From contig CAHJWM010000010.1 of assembly GCA_903642325.1 (NCBI GenBank), positions 59,152 through 123,151 of the forward strand: 64,000 nt of DNA, written 5' to 3'. This stretch comes from Myxococcales bacterium (GTDB taxonomy: Bacteria; Myxococcota_A; Polyangia; Polyangiales; Polyangiaceae). Both the position numbers and the translations under genes were made by a program. The notes below the pieces were generated by a model, which saw only the letters and a program-made list of their open reading frames with translations, did no database searches and was not told where the DNA came from. Each line of letters begins with the position of its first letter. Position 1 is the stretch's first letter. Shown piece after piece: positions 1-8,157 of the stretch.

Positions 1-185
1 GCCGCGGGCGCAGCCGGCGCTTCGGCTGGCGCCGAGGGCAGCGCGGCGCCGGGCGCACCGGGCGCAGTGGTCCGCGGCGGCGTCGGCGCGGCTCCTACCG
101 CTTCGGCCGAAACCAAGCGATTGCCGCAGTCCTGACAAAATCTCAGCGACTCCGGATTGTCTTTGCCGCAGCGGCTACACCTCAC
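1..185 (-). CDS. zinc-ribbon protein, 3' end outside the window (partial)
   Basis: The gene reads leftward off the window edge, so only about 61 N-terminal residues are visible. They open with a zinc ribbon: CSRC, eleven residues, then CQDC (C-x2-C-x11-C-x2-C). An Ala/Pro-rich linker follows. In myxobacteria such ribbons often sit in front of FHA or other signalling domains, but that part lies outside the window. I placed the start at GTG 185; TTG codons at 188 and 191 are in frame and equally possible, with a GAGG motif just upstream. It may be co-transcribed with the barrel gene that ends at 265. Confidence 0.6.
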   Translation of the reverse strand, partial: MRCSRCGKDNPESLRFCQDCGNRLVSAEAVGAAPTPPRTTAPGAPGAALPSAPAEAPAAPA

Positions 186-264
186 CAACAATGCACGACC
201 TCAGCTCCAGGTTTGCCATTACTTCAAACTGGGTGCGGAGTGAAAGTGAACAGCCGTCGTAGAG

Positions 265-987
265 CTACCAGCGCGCTAAAGGGTCGCGCAATTCCAAAGT
301 CAGCTCGAAGCCGATGGTGTGCGCCAATCCAAAGCCGAGGTAGCGGTCCGCGCGCGCCTGCCCGGTGCTATCAGCGAAGTGGTGCAGTAAAAAACCTCGA
401 TAATTGAGAGAGCCGCCGATGACCGTGGATTGCGTAACCTGGAATTCCAAGCCGAGGCCGGCACTGACCGTTGGCCCTCCCGTGCTCGCATGCCACTCAT
501 TTCCGTAAACCGCCGCCCCGAAGCCCAAGCCGGCATAGGGTGTGAGGCGATTTCCTACATCTAAATAGTAGCGCGCTTCGGCTCGTAGCTGCTGAAGGAT
601 GGCCAATCGAAGAAGGTTGGCCGAATCCATGCGGATGAACTCGTAGGCACCACCAACATAAAAGGGGCCGCGCGAGCGATAGCCCATGCGCAGCGCGAGT
701 CCGCCGCCGCTGCCAAGGATACATGGCGTCTTTGCATGCGCCGGGCATACGTCGCCCCCCGACGCCAACTTTTCGAGCGCTACGCCGACGCCGTACTGGA
801 AGTACTCCACATTAGTGGGCGCCGGTCGCTGCGACTCCTGGGCCGAGGCACGATTCGCACTGCCGATGAGCATGAGCGCGAGGGCCACCGCAGACGCGAA
901 CGGTGCGGCTTTTCGGGGCCGCTCGCGACCTTTCCTACATGCTTCGACATTCACGGTTGAAGCCCGTTCGCACTTTATCGTCGTCAC
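265..987 (-). CDS. predicted outer-membrane beta-barrel protein
   Basis: This 240-residue protein has a basic N-terminus and a hydrophobic stretch (about residues 30-48) ending in RASAQ, which reads as a signal peptide with a long n-region. The rest alternates polar and hydrophobic residues and is rich in Gly and Tyr (YVGGAYEF, LTPYAGLGFGAAVYG, TVSAGLGLEF). That is the pattern of a small 8-10-stranded outer-membrane barrel, and the C-terminus is strand-like. Two Cys (CPAHAKTPC) lie in a probable loop and may form a disulfide. No specific family was recognised. It is divergent from the acidic protein gene starting at 1049, with about 60 bp between them for both promoters. Confidence 0.65.
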   Translation of the reverse strand: MTTIKCERASTVNVEACRKGRERPRKAAPFASAVALALMLIGSANRASAQESQRPAPTNVEYFQYGVGVALEKLASGGDVCPAHAKTPCILGSGGGLALRMGYRSRGPFYVGGAYEFIRMDSANLLRLAILQQLRAEARYYLDVGNRLTPYAGLGFGAAVYGNEWHASTGGPTVSAGLGLEFQVTQSTVIGGSLNYRGFLLHHFADSTGQARADRYLGFGLAHTIGFELTLELRDPLARW

Positions 988-1048
988 GGCTTGACTGTAC
1001 CCGAATCCATCGTCTAAAGCCGGGTCGAGTCCCCAGGAAGCTACCGGA

Positions 1049-1444
1049 ATGGAAATTCACCTCGACAAACGCGCTATCCGCCAGATTCGCCTCTCTGCGC
1101 AAGAGGCCATCGAGGAGGACGATACTGAGTCACTCAGAGAAGACATTCTCGAGGCGTTTACCGAAGACCAGGTCGAGGAAATTGAGCGTCGCTTAGACAA
1201 CGGCGACTTCTTCGAGTTCTTGACCGACGTAATCGACGAATGGAGCGGTGACGACGTCGACGAGCTGCTCGAGTTACTCGAGACGCAACTCGGCGAGGTC
1301 GGAATCGATCTCAAGACAGAAGCCAAGAGCGAAACCGCCGACGACGAAGACGAACCGGACGAGCCGGACGACGACTTCGATGACGAGGACGAGGACGAAG
1401 ACGACGAGGACGACGAAGAGGAGAAGCCCGAAGAGCCCGAATGA
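1049..1444 (+). CDS. hypothetical protein with highly acidic C-terminal tail
   Basis: A 131-residue cytosolic protein with no signal peptide or membrane segment. Residues 1-90 are predicted helical with hydrophobic positions (IRQIRLSAQEAI, FFEFLTDVIDEW, VDELLELLETQLGEVGI). From about residue 95 to the end it is almost only Asp and Glu with some Pro. The antisense frame is Ser-rich and is only the complement of these Asp/Glu codons. Such tails occur in nucleic-acid mimics, chaperone-like and cation-buffering proteins, but nothing here selects among these. I do not recognise the family. Confidence 0.6.
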   Translation: MEIHLDKRAIRQIRLSAQEAIEEDDTESLREDILEAFTEDQVEEIERRLDNGDFFEFLTDVIDEWSGDDVDELLELLETQLGEVGIDLKTEAKSETADDEDEPDEPDDDFDDEDEDEDDEDDEEEKPEEPE

Positions 1445-1463
1445 CCCTCGTCTGGCGGTCGGC

Positions 1464-2555
1464 TTAGTTGGCTGGATCCCGTACGCCGGCTAACGCGCGC
1501 TCGATGTAGGCGTGACACTGGCTCGTCGACACGGGGCCCAGCTCTGGGCACAGCTTGCGTGCACAAGGCGCGAAGCGAGACTCTGGCAGCTGCGCGACGA
1601 GCAGCGCGAGAGGCGCGCAAGCGGCGGAACGATTCGTCTTCCGCGCTAGTATGGCTTCCTGCCAGAGCGCGTCGTCGCGCAGCGTGCTCGTTGGGTAATC
1701 GAGAAATACGCGATGAAATGCTTGGCGCGCCGCCGTTGCGTCGTGTAGCTCGTCCCGATAAAGCTCAGCTAGCCGAAAGGCGGCTTCTGCATAGCGGGGC
1801 CGTTCATAGCTGCCAGACAGATGCGCTACCTCGCGTGCGTCGAGCAGGCGCGTCAGTAGAGCGAGCGCGCCCTGCGCATCGCCAAGCCGCTGCTTACAAT
1901 CAGCGCCACGATAAAGCGCGTCGTCCCAGAACGCACCGTGGGGGTAGGGGTAGCGGTCTGCCAGATCCAGGTACGCCGCCAGCGCCTCGCCGGTGCGTGC
2001 GCTCGCGTCTAGACGACGCGCTCGTTCGTACGACAGTTGCTCGCCGAGCTCGCTCCCGCGCAGCCGCGGTTCGACGCGCGCGACGTAATCGAGCACCGCC
2101 TGATCCCCACCGCGTGCGGCGAGATAAGCGAAGTATCGACGCAGAGCCAGACTCGCGACACCGGAGCTCGGATATCGACGAAGGGCGGCCTCCAAGTCCG
2201 CATAGCCGCCGGCTTCATCGCCGCCGCGCAAGCGCAGATCAGCCAGACTGAAGGTCGAACGGGCCGCACGTTCGCTCCTACCCTGGGCGAGAAGGGCATA
2301 GAGAGCGCCCGCTTTTTCGAGCTCACCAGCGCGCTCGTAGCTGGTCGCCGCGCGGTAGCGTGCTTCGCTCCTGTCCCGGGCCGTCGCCGCGTTCCATGCG
2401 GCTGCGAGCCACGCTTTGCCTGCTTCACTGAAGCGGCGGCGAGCATAGTCGTTCTCTGCCGAGTCGCGCGCGCGCACGTAAGCGTTGGGGAGTTGGGGTG
2501 CGCAGGCGAACAAGGTCGTCGAGAGGGCGGCCACGAGCCATGCCCCGACCCTCAT
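1464..2555 (-). CDS. TPR-repeat lipoprotein
   Basis: About 363 residues with a type II signal peptide ending in LFAC, so probably a lipoprotein of the cell envelope. The mature part is a series of TPR-like helical pairs rich in Ala, Arg and Tyr (for example [27 protein letters not shown], shown here only as a pattern of paired helices), in the style of YbgF/BamD-type scaffolds. The start at 2555 overlaps the stop of the threonine aldolase gene as ATGA, which supports it over the earlier in-frame start at 2573. It is the last gene of a leftward operon and probably acts as an envelope scaffold with unknown partner. Confidence 0.7.
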   Translation of the reverse strand: MRVGAWLVAALSTTLFACAPQLPNAYVRARDSAENDYARRRFSEAGKAWLAAAWNAATARDRSEARYRAATSYERAGELEKAGALYALLAQGRSERAARSTFSLADLRLRGGDEAGGYADLEAALRRYPSSGVASLALRRYFAYLAARGGDQAVLDYVARVEPRLRGSELGEQLSYERARRLDASARTGEALAAYLDLADRYPYPHGAFWDDALYRGADCKQRLGDAQGALALLTRLLDAREVAHLSGSYERPRYAEAAFRLAELYRDELHDATAARQAFHRVFLDYPTSTLRDDALWQEAILARKTNRSAACAPLALLVAQLPESRFAPCARKLCPELGPVSTSQCHAYIERALAGVRDPAN

Positions 2556-3580
2556 TCCCGGAGAGCCCGGCACAGGCGCTCGCCGGCGCGCTTTACCTGC
2601 TCCAGCGTGACGTCTAAGTGTGTGACCGCACGGACCGAATGCGGCCCGGTGGCATTGATGAGCACTCCGAGCGCCCGCGCTCGCTGCACTAGGCTCTGGG
2701 CATCGAGTGCGGTGAGCGTGAAGCTCACGATGTTGGTCTCTGGCGGCACGACGCGCACGCTGCTCTGCGCGTCCAAAATGCGGGCCAGCTCGGCGGCCGC
2801 GGCGTGGTCGAGGGTTAGCCGTTCGCGCTGGTTTTCAAGGGCAAAGAGCGCGCCCGCGGCCAGAACGCCGGCCTGGCGCATGCCGCCGCCGAGCATTTTC
2901 CGAAAGCGGCGCGCGCGTGCGATTGCGTCGCGGTTGCCTGCGAGCGCCGAGCCGACAGGCGCGCCCAAGCCCTTAGAAAAACAGACGCTGACCGTGTCGA
3001 AGGGCCGCGCGAGCTCGGCTTCGTTCAGACCACCGACGAGTGCTGCGTGCCACAACCTGGCGCCGTCCAAATGGGCCGCGAGCCCGACCTCACGCGCGCG
3101 AGTGAGCACCGATTCGACCTGAGCTTGTGGAAAAACCCGCCCGCCCGCACGGTTGTGCGTGTTTTCGAGGCACACGAGCGAGCTGCGGGGGTGGTAATCG
3201 GCAAGGGGCTTGACCGCGAGGGAGAGCGCGTGCGCATCGAACAGCCCACCCGAGCCTGCGATCGCGAACTGCACTCCTGCGAGCGCTGCGCCGGCGCCTG
3301 ATTCGTAGAACGCGACATGCGCGCCTTCGCCGATGATCACCTCGTCTCCCGGTCGAGTGTGGACCAAGAGTGCAATTTGATTGCCCATGGTGCCGGAGGG
3401 CACGAACAGGGCGCTCTCTTTGCCGAGCACGTCGGCAGTGCGGCGTTCCAGCTCGGTCACGGACGGATCTTCACCGTACACGTCGTCGCCCACTGCGGCG
3501 TTGGCCATGGCCTCGCGCATCGCCCGCCCCGGGCGAGTGACCGTGTCCGAACGTAAATCGATCATGGGTTCCGAGCTCAT
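2552..3580 (-). CDS. ltaE: low-specificity L-threonine aldolase (PLP-dependent)
   Basis: 342 residues, the usual size for this family. The enzyme cleaves L-threonine or L-allo-threonine to glycine and acetaldehyde, using PLP. Seen are the N-terminal signature [20 protein letters not shown], the cofactor-contacting [10 protein letters not shown], the HLDGARLW segment with the Asp that contacts the pyridine nitrogen, and the Schiff-base lysine in [12 protein letters not shown]. All key positions look intact. It lies 20 bp after the TrmJ-like gene and is coupled by ATGA to the TPR lipoprotein. Its metabolic link to these neighbours is not obvious. Confidence 0.92.
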   Translation of the reverse strand: MSSEPMIDLRSDTVTRPGRAMREAMANAAVGDDVYGEDPSVTELERRTADVLGKESALFVPSGTMGNQIALLVHTRPGDEVIIGEGAHVAFYESGAGAALAGVQFAIAGSGGLFDAHALSLAVKPLADYHPRSSLVCLENTHNRAGGRVFPQAQVESVLTRAREVGLAAHLDGARLWHAALVGGLNEAELARPFDTVSVCFSKGLGAPVGSALAGNRDAIARARRFRKMLGGGMRQAGVLAAGALFALENQRERLTLDHAAAAELARILDAQSSVRVVPPETNIVSFTLTALDAQSLVQRARALGVLINATGPHSVRAVTHLDVTLEQVKRAGERLCRALRE

Positions 3581-3600
3581 CTTCTTAATCCTACTGAAGC

Positions 3601-4194
3601 TTAGCTTGGACCGGCATTGGAGGGCGCGAGCTCGTTAGTGCGCGCGCGCTCGGCCAGCGCCGCAATGAACAGCTCGTAGGCGATGATCTGAGCCGCCTGG
3701 GCTAGGTTCACCGACGGCTGATCCGCAGCCATGGGGATGCGTACCTGCAGCGTCGCCCACGCGTGGTCGGCGTCGGACAATCCGGTCTTCTCGTTGCCGA
3801 ACAGTATCGCCAGCGTGCCACCGCGGGCCGCATGCTCGACGGCGCGGGCGGCCGCCTCGCGCGGCTGAATGACGCCGGAAAAGCCCCGCCGCGACGTGGT
3901 GGCGAGGACTAAGTCGACCTCCCGCACCGCGCTCGCTACGTCGTCGACACGGCGAGCCCCCTGAAGGACATCCCAGGACTTGACCGCCATTTTGAAGGCC
4001 ATCTCGTGTTCGGGGACGGCTAGCCGTCCCGGTTTGACCAGCGTCAGGTCGGTGAACCCCATGGTCTTGATGGCGCGCGCCACGGCGCCCACATTCTCCG
4101 GGTAATGCGGACGAACGAGCACGATGCGAGTGGCGGCATGGATCGGCAGTCGTAGCGCGGGTTTCGGAATATCGAGGGCCTTGTCGAAGCTCAT
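3601..4194 (-). CDS. TrmH/SpoU-family RNA 2'-O-methyltransferase (TrmJ-like)
   Basis: 197 residues of SPOUT (knotted) fold. It probably methylates a ribose 2'-OH in tRNA or rRNA using S-adenosylmethionine. Motif 1 is [20 protein letters not shown] (Asn-Val-Gly-Ala-x-x-Arg), motif 2 is [13 protein letters not shown], and motif 3 is the IPM...[12 protein letters not shown] segment that forms the knot. The placement of ENVG and GNEKTGL resembles TrmJ (tRNA position 32) more than TrmL. The start at 4194 overlaps the stop of the SUMF1 gene as ATGA; an upstream in-frame extension seen to 4665 lies over that gene and is not coding. Substrate is unknown. Confidence 0.85.
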   Translation of the reverse strand: MSFDKALDIPKPALRLPIHAATRIVLVRPHYPENVGAVARAIKTMGFTDLTLVKPGRLAVPEHEMAFKMAVKSWDVLQGARRVDDVASAVREVDLVLATTSRRGFSGVIQPREAAARAVEHAARGGTLAILFGNEKTGLSDADHAWATLQVRIPMAADQPSVNLAQAAQIIAYELFIAALAERARTNELAPSNAGPS

Positions 4195-5177
4195 GGCATA
4201 GCTCCGCGCGTCTTCTGGTGCGACAGCGCGCAGCGAAAGCCAAGAGAAGGCCGGCGATCGCTGGGCAGTGCAGCCCCGCGCGCGGCGCCTCGCAGCCAAG
4301 CCAACGGCGACTCGTAGCTGCCCCCGCGTACGACCCGCGCGCTTGTTGCGACGGCCGCGTCTGGGCCCAGCGGATCGCGGAGCTCGGCGTCTGGGTATTC
4401 GGTCGCGTAACGATCTTCGACCCACTCGGCGGCATTGCCCGCCAAATCCATGAACCCGTCTGGCGTTCGACCGGCGCTGAAAGAAGCCACCGGCGCGAGC
4501 TCGGAAAAGCCATCGCTGTCGTCGGTAACGTCGATACCCAGGCGGCCGTGATTGGCGAGATGACCATTGGCGCCTTCGCCCCACGGAAAGCGACGCCCGG
4601 TCAGTCCACGCGCGGCGCGCTCGAACTCGGCTTCGGTGGGCAGGCGCGCACCTCGGAATGAGCAAAAAGCTCGGGCGTCATCCCAGGAAATGAAGGTGAC
4701 GGGGAAGCTACCGCGTTTGAAGCGAAGGGCGCCGGCCGCATACGGTGGCATCTTGCAGCGTCGTACGCGCACGCACGCTTCGTAGTCTGCCACCGTCACT
4801 TCCGTGCGGTCCAAGAAAAACTCTGACAGGTGCACTAGGTGCTGCACTAGCTCGTCCCCGAAGCTCCGATCGTCGCAGGTCGCAGCCAGCGGCTCCCGCT
4901 CGCACAACACCGTGGCGTCCACGATTTCGGGCGGGGTCGAGCCCATCAGCAGCTCGGAGTGAGGCAAACGGATCATGCGCGAGCCCCTTTCGCGTAGCAC
5001 CGCGAGGCCTCCGCTGAGCGCGAGCTCACCGGGCGTGTTGCCGTTCGGCCAGGGCACGAGCACCGTGCTCGCACTGATGCTGGCTCGGGTGGCGGGCGGG
5101 GCCGCCAACGACACGGCGCAGCCGAGAGCTACACCCAGCACGACTCGCTCGGCCCACCGCCCGCGCCGCCGCATCAC
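4191..5177 (-). CDS. secreted SUMF1/FGE-fold protein
   Basis: 328 residues with an N-terminal signal peptide (hydrophobic core VVLGVALGCAVSLA) and then a SUMF1 (formylglycine-generating-enzyme fold) domain. Diagnostic segments are EFFLDRTEVTVADYEAC, PVTFISWDDARAFCSF, LPTEAEFERAARG, FPWG, DLAGNAAEWVEDRY, RVVRGGSY and the terminal LGFRC. The cysteine pair that does catalysis in true FGE enzymes lies shortly after RGGSY, and here that stretch (ESPLAWLRGAARG) has no Cys. So this is probably a binding or structural SUMF1 protein, not a sulfatase activator. It is coupled by ATGA to the upstream kinase gene; kinase-SUMF1 pairs are common in myxobacteria. Confidence 0.85.
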   Translation of the reverse strand: MMRRRGRWAERVVLGVALGCAVSLAAPPATRASISASTVLVPWPNGNTPGELALSGGLAVLRERGSRMIRLPHSELLMGSTPPEIVDATVLCEREPLAATCDDRSFGDELVQHLVHLSEFFLDRTEVTVADYEACVRVRRCKMPPYAAGALRFKRGSFPVTFISWDDARAFCSFRGARLPTEAEFERAARGLTGRRFPWGEGANGHLANHGRLGIDVTDDSDGFSELAPVASFSAGRTPDGFMDLAGNAAEWVEDRYATEYPDAELRDPLGPDAAVATSARVVRGGSYESPLAWLRGAARGAALPSDRRPSLGFRCALSHQKTRGAMP

Positions 5178-6394
5178 GGTGTCTCGACTTGCGGGTCCGC
5201 GTCACGGGGCATCGCTAGCGATCCGCCGCCACTGGCCGACGTGCGCCACGCTTTGCCCGCGCCCGCATCGTGTTGGCTCTCTTTGTGGCCAGAGGCGGGC
5301 TTAGGCTTGGCCTTTGGGGCATCCGGCACGAACGTGCTGCCGGCTTTGGGCACGCTCGCGACATCGACTTGCTCTGCGCGAACGGGCAGCGGGCGCTCGG
5401 CGTCGCGCAAACCAGTGATCAGCTGAAATCCAGCGATGCCGAGCAAGGCGCCCACCGCCGCGCCGCCCACCACCAGCCGAGTCGTTCGGCCTTCGTGCGC
5501 GGTCGGCTCAAGGCTTTGGTGGCGCTGGTCGGGCAATGTTGGCAAGCGACGGCGCGGGCTTTGCCCTAGCGCCTCGGCCAGTGCCATCCCGAGCGCGCGG
5601 GCGTCGTCGAAGCGCGCATTCGGGGTTTTGGCTAGACCCCGGGCGAGCACCGCGTCTACGTGCGGGTCGAGCCCCGCAAGCTCCGAGATCCCCGGCGGCT
5701 CGTCAGTCGTGATGCGCGTCGCGACGGCGATCGCGTCCTCACCGGGGAATGCCCGGATTCCGCTCACGGCCTCGTATAAAGTCGCGGCGAGCGAAAATTG
5801 ATCGCTCAACGGCGAAAATTTGCCGGAGGAAATGCACTCAGGGGCGCTGTATGCAGGCGTACCCAGCAGGCCGCCATCCCGCGTCAGTGTCGAATCGGGC
5901 ACACGCGCAATACCGAAATCTGCCACCTTCGCGCCCGTGTGGGTCAAAATGATGTTTTCGGGTTTGATGTCCCGGTGCAGCACCCCTGCCGCATGCGCCG
6001 TGCTGAGCGCATCGCCCACCTCGCGCGCAAGCTTGGCGGCCGCCTCGGGTCCGAGTGGACCGCGCAGAATGCGCTCCTTCAGTGTCTCACCCTCCGCGTA
6101 CTCGAACACCAGGCACAAGCCGAGCTCGGGATCTTCGCCCATATCGTGCAGCGCCACGATATTGGGGTGGCTGATCCGTGCAGAAGCGCGGGCCTCCTGT
6201 CGCATTCGGTGGAGTAGCGTGTCGTGCTGCTCGGGCGGGATGTTCAAATCATCGCGCAGCAGCTTTATGGCGACACTCCGATCGAGCACTGGATCGTGAG
6301 CCAATAACACTCGGCCCATCGCACCCACCCCCAAGAGGCGCTCGATCCGGTAGCGGCCGATCTGGCTCGGCAGGCGCTGCTCTGAGGGCTCCAT
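5174..6394 (-). CDS. membrane Hanks-type Ser/Thr protein kinase
   Basis: 406 residues. The N-terminal kinase domain (about residues 12-270) has the glycine loop GVGAMGRVLLAHD, the ATP lysine in VAIKLL, the catalytic loop HRDIKPENI, DFGIAR and GTPAYSAPE, all intact. A single membrane span (about 308-330, VVGGAAVGALLGIAGFQLI) separates it from a Lys/Pro/Ala-rich C-terminal tail of about 75 residues outside the inner membrane, with no recognisable sensor domain. It is the first gene of a leftward operon with the SUMF1 protein, TrmJ-like enzyme, threonine aldolase and a TPR lipoprotein. It probably senses an envelope cue and phosphorylates unknown cytosolic targets. Confidence 0.93.
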   Translation of the reverse strand: MEPSEQRLPSQIGRYRIERLLGVGAMGRVLLAHDPVLDRSVAIKLLRDDLNIPPEQHDTLLHRMRQEARASARISHPNIVALHDMGEDPELGLCLVFEYAEGETLKERILRGPLGPEAAAKLAREVGDALSTAHAAGVLHRDIKPENIILTHTGAKVADFGIARVPDSTLTRDGGLLGTPAYSAPECISSGKFSPLSDQFSLAATLYEAVSGIRAFPGEDAIAVATRITTDEPPGISELAGLDPHVDAVLARGLAKTPNARFDDARALGMALAEALGQSPRRRLPTLPDQRHQSLEPTAHEGRTTRLVVGGAAVGALLGIAGFQLITGLRDAERPLPVRAEQVDVASVPKAGSTFVPDAPKAKPKPASGHKESQHDAGAGKAWRTSASGGGSLAMPRDADPQVETP

Positions 6395-6440
6395 CGTGAC
6401 TGCCCATATTTATCCTCGGCCCAGCGCCGCTTTCAATCGC

Positions 6441-6875
6441 TCAATCCGGGCCCGCGTCGCCTTCTGGCTTTTTCTCGGGCGGTGGCAGCCTACGCACGGG
6501 CTCACCGTACTCGTCATGTAATTTCTTGACCAAGCCGTCCCGCAGTACGCGCTCGTGGTATTCCGGCATGGTCGGGATTTGGACGAATAATTTAACGTGA
6601 CCGTCCGCGTCCACAATCTCGACCGTACCGAGCGCCGTGATTTTTCTCTGACCTGGCAGCTGATAGCTGAACATGAGGTAAGCGGCGTCGGGGTCGCGCT
6701 CCGTCACTTCGTAGCCGAGGTCGACACGCAGGTAGCGGAGCGCGGCGCTGTAGGTCTGGGCTTTACTGTACTCACAGGCGCCGCCGACGCGCGCGGTGGC
6801 CCGCTGCGCACAGAGAATCAGCGTCGCCACCAAAATCCCGGCCAAAATTCGGGGTAGGCATTGTACGCGGCGCAT
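6441..6875 (-). CDS. small secreted hypothetical protein
   Basis: 144 residues with a clear signal peptide (ILAGILVATLILCAQRATA). The mature part mixes helix and strand (ALRYLRVDLGYEVTERDPDAAYLMFSY, TALGTVEIVDADGHVKLFVQI) and ends in a Pro/Lys/Asp-rich tail. It looks like a compact alpha/beta periplasmic domain; I do not recognise the family. It lies 46 bp upstream of the kinase gene on the same strand, so it may share its transcript, and 60 bp after the cpsB-like gene. Confidence 0.6.
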   Translation of the reverse strand: MRRVQCLPRILAGILVATLILCAQRATARVGGACEYSKAQTYSAALRYLRVDLGYEVTERDPDAAYLMFSYQLPGQRKITALGTVEIVDADGHVKLFVQIPTMPEYHERVLRDGLVKKLHDEYGEPVRRLPPPEKKPEGDAGPD

Positions 6876-6935
6876 CGCACTTCGGTTAGCAGCTTAGGCT
6901 GGCCACGAGCAAATTCTCGGTAAACACGGCCAGGC

Positions 6936-7661
6936 TCATGCAGGGACCTCGCCCATCAATAAAGCCTCGGGTCCCTCGCGCAGCATGAAGACCAGCTCTT
7001 CCTCGCCGTACAGCTCGCCGAGCCGCTCGATGCCACGCTGGACCTCGACGATGTCCGCCGGCCGATGAGCGTCGCTGCAAGCGGCGTGGTAAAGGCCGCG
7101 CTCCAGCAGCTCCTCTGCGCACTCTTGCGTCTTACGGCCGTATTTCCCGACCAACGCGGCAACGTCTAGCAAGGCGGCCGAACCGGAGTCGACCAGGCGC
7201 TCCAAGATTCCCGGATCACGCCACAGGCACTGGTAGCGCTCCGGGTGCGCAATCACCGGTAGCAGACCGTGCGTTCGTAGGTCCACCATGCGGTGCTGAA
7301 CCATGGGCGGAAAATCGATCTGATAAAACTCGAGCAGTACCGCGCGCCCACCCGGATAGGGCAGGCCATCGCCGGCCAACAGCCGCTGGAATACGACGTC
7401 ATCGAAGTAGTGCTCGCTGCTCAACGAAAGCTCCGGCACCCCCGGGGCGTCGGCCAGAGACACTTGGAATTCGCGGAACGCCTCTACGAGGCTCGCATTC
7501 GTGTTGTCGAACATACCGGGACGGGTGTGCGGGGTTGCGACCACACGGGTGAAGCCAAGCGCCCCGAGGCCGCGGAGCATCGCCACCCCGTCGGCGAACG
7601 AGCCGGCCCCGTCATCGATACCGGGCACGTAGTGACAGTGCAGATCGATGTAACCGCTCAT
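6936..7661 (-). CDS. CpsB/CapC-type PHP-domain tyrosine phosphatase
   Basis: 241 residues, the family size. PHP-fold metal-dependent phosphatases of this family dephosphorylate the bacterial tyrosine kinases that control capsule and exopolysaccharide assembly. Seen metal-ligand motifs are DLHCHYVPGIDDGAGS near the start, VATPHTRPG, SSEHYFDD, LPVIAHPERY and CSDAHRPADI. All expected His/Asp/Glu positions are present. No tyrosine-kinase or Wzz gene is adjacent, so its target must lie elsewhere. A link to the exopolysaccharide exporter at 30.5-32.6 kb is plausible but not shown. Confidence 0.9.
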   Translation of the reverse strand: MSGYIDLHCHYVPGIDDGAGSFADGVAMLRGLGALGFTRVVATPHTRPGMFDNTNASLVEAFREFQVSLADAPGVPELSLSSEHYFDDVVFQRLLAGDGLPYPGGRAVLLEFYQIDFPPMVQHRMVDLRTHGLLPVIAHPERYQCLWRDPGILERLVDSGSAALLDVAALVGKYGRKTQECAEELLERGLYHAACSDAHRPADIVEVQRGIERLGELYGEEELVFMLREGPEALLMGEVPA

Positions 7662-7708
7662 CGCGTAAGCTTAGTCGCGCGCGCGGCGATGGCACGCGTG
7701 GACCTCGA

Positions 7709-8068
7709 TCAAAGACTCGGGCTGGCGCTTTTCTCGAACAGGATGCGAGCGCAGCCTTCGGCAACGCGCCCCAATTGCGGCTCCAGATTGGCGCCGCGCC
7801 CGCAGATGAACAGTTCGCCGCCCTCCACGGCCAAGCGCCTCACGTCCTGTCGAGGCCGGACCGTGTCGCTCGCAAACAAGGGCGCGGTAGCGGCCAGCTC
7901 GTCGCAAAGATCGGCGGCGCCGGCGCCGGCCACGAGCAAGCCGAGCTCGTCGCCGAGGGCCAGCGCTTCGAGCTTGGAGGAATGGCGCGCGGCCTCCAGT
8001 AGACGGCTCAAAGCCACCTGCGTGTTCTCGCTCCGGGCCAGTCGGCGGTCTTGTTTCAGGTCGAACAT
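7709..8068 (-). CDS. small hypothetical protein, possibly Roadblock/LC7-like
   Basis: 119 residues, no signal peptide. The segment ALALGDELGLLVAGAG followed by helix LCDELAATAPLFAS, then RRLAVEGGELFICGRG and a final helix, resembles the strand-helix order of Roadblock/LC7 small-GTPase regulators. This is a fold impression, not a firm assignment. Codon use fits the surroundings and the gene is divergent from the ArsA-like gene with about 90 bp between. It ends 47 bp before cpsB on the same strand and could be in the same operon. Confidence 0.5.
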   Translation of the reverse strand: MFDLKQDRRLARSENTQVALSRLLEAARHSSKLEALALGDELGLLVAGAGAADLCDELAATAPLFASDTVRPRQDVRRLAVEGGELFICGRGANLEPQLGRVAEGCARILFEKSASPSL

Positions 8069-8157
8069 ATCGCGCGCATTTTCGTGCCCTGGGCGGGGCG
8101 GGCCAAGTTTGTGAGTGCCGAAGCAAAAGGCGCGAGAGCGCCGGCCGATCCCAGCTC

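Noticed and set aside
1057..1620. Ser-rich minus-strand frame
   Set aside because: The poly-Ser stretch is the complement of Asp/Glu codons of the acidic protein gene.
2037..3122. 361-residue plus-strand frame
   Set aside because: It is antisense to the TPR lipoprotein and threonine aldolase genes, whose motifs are clear.
4195..4665. N-terminal extension of the TrmJ-like gene
   Set aside because: It covers the SUMF1 gene in another frame; the family N-terminus and ATGA overlap favour 4194.
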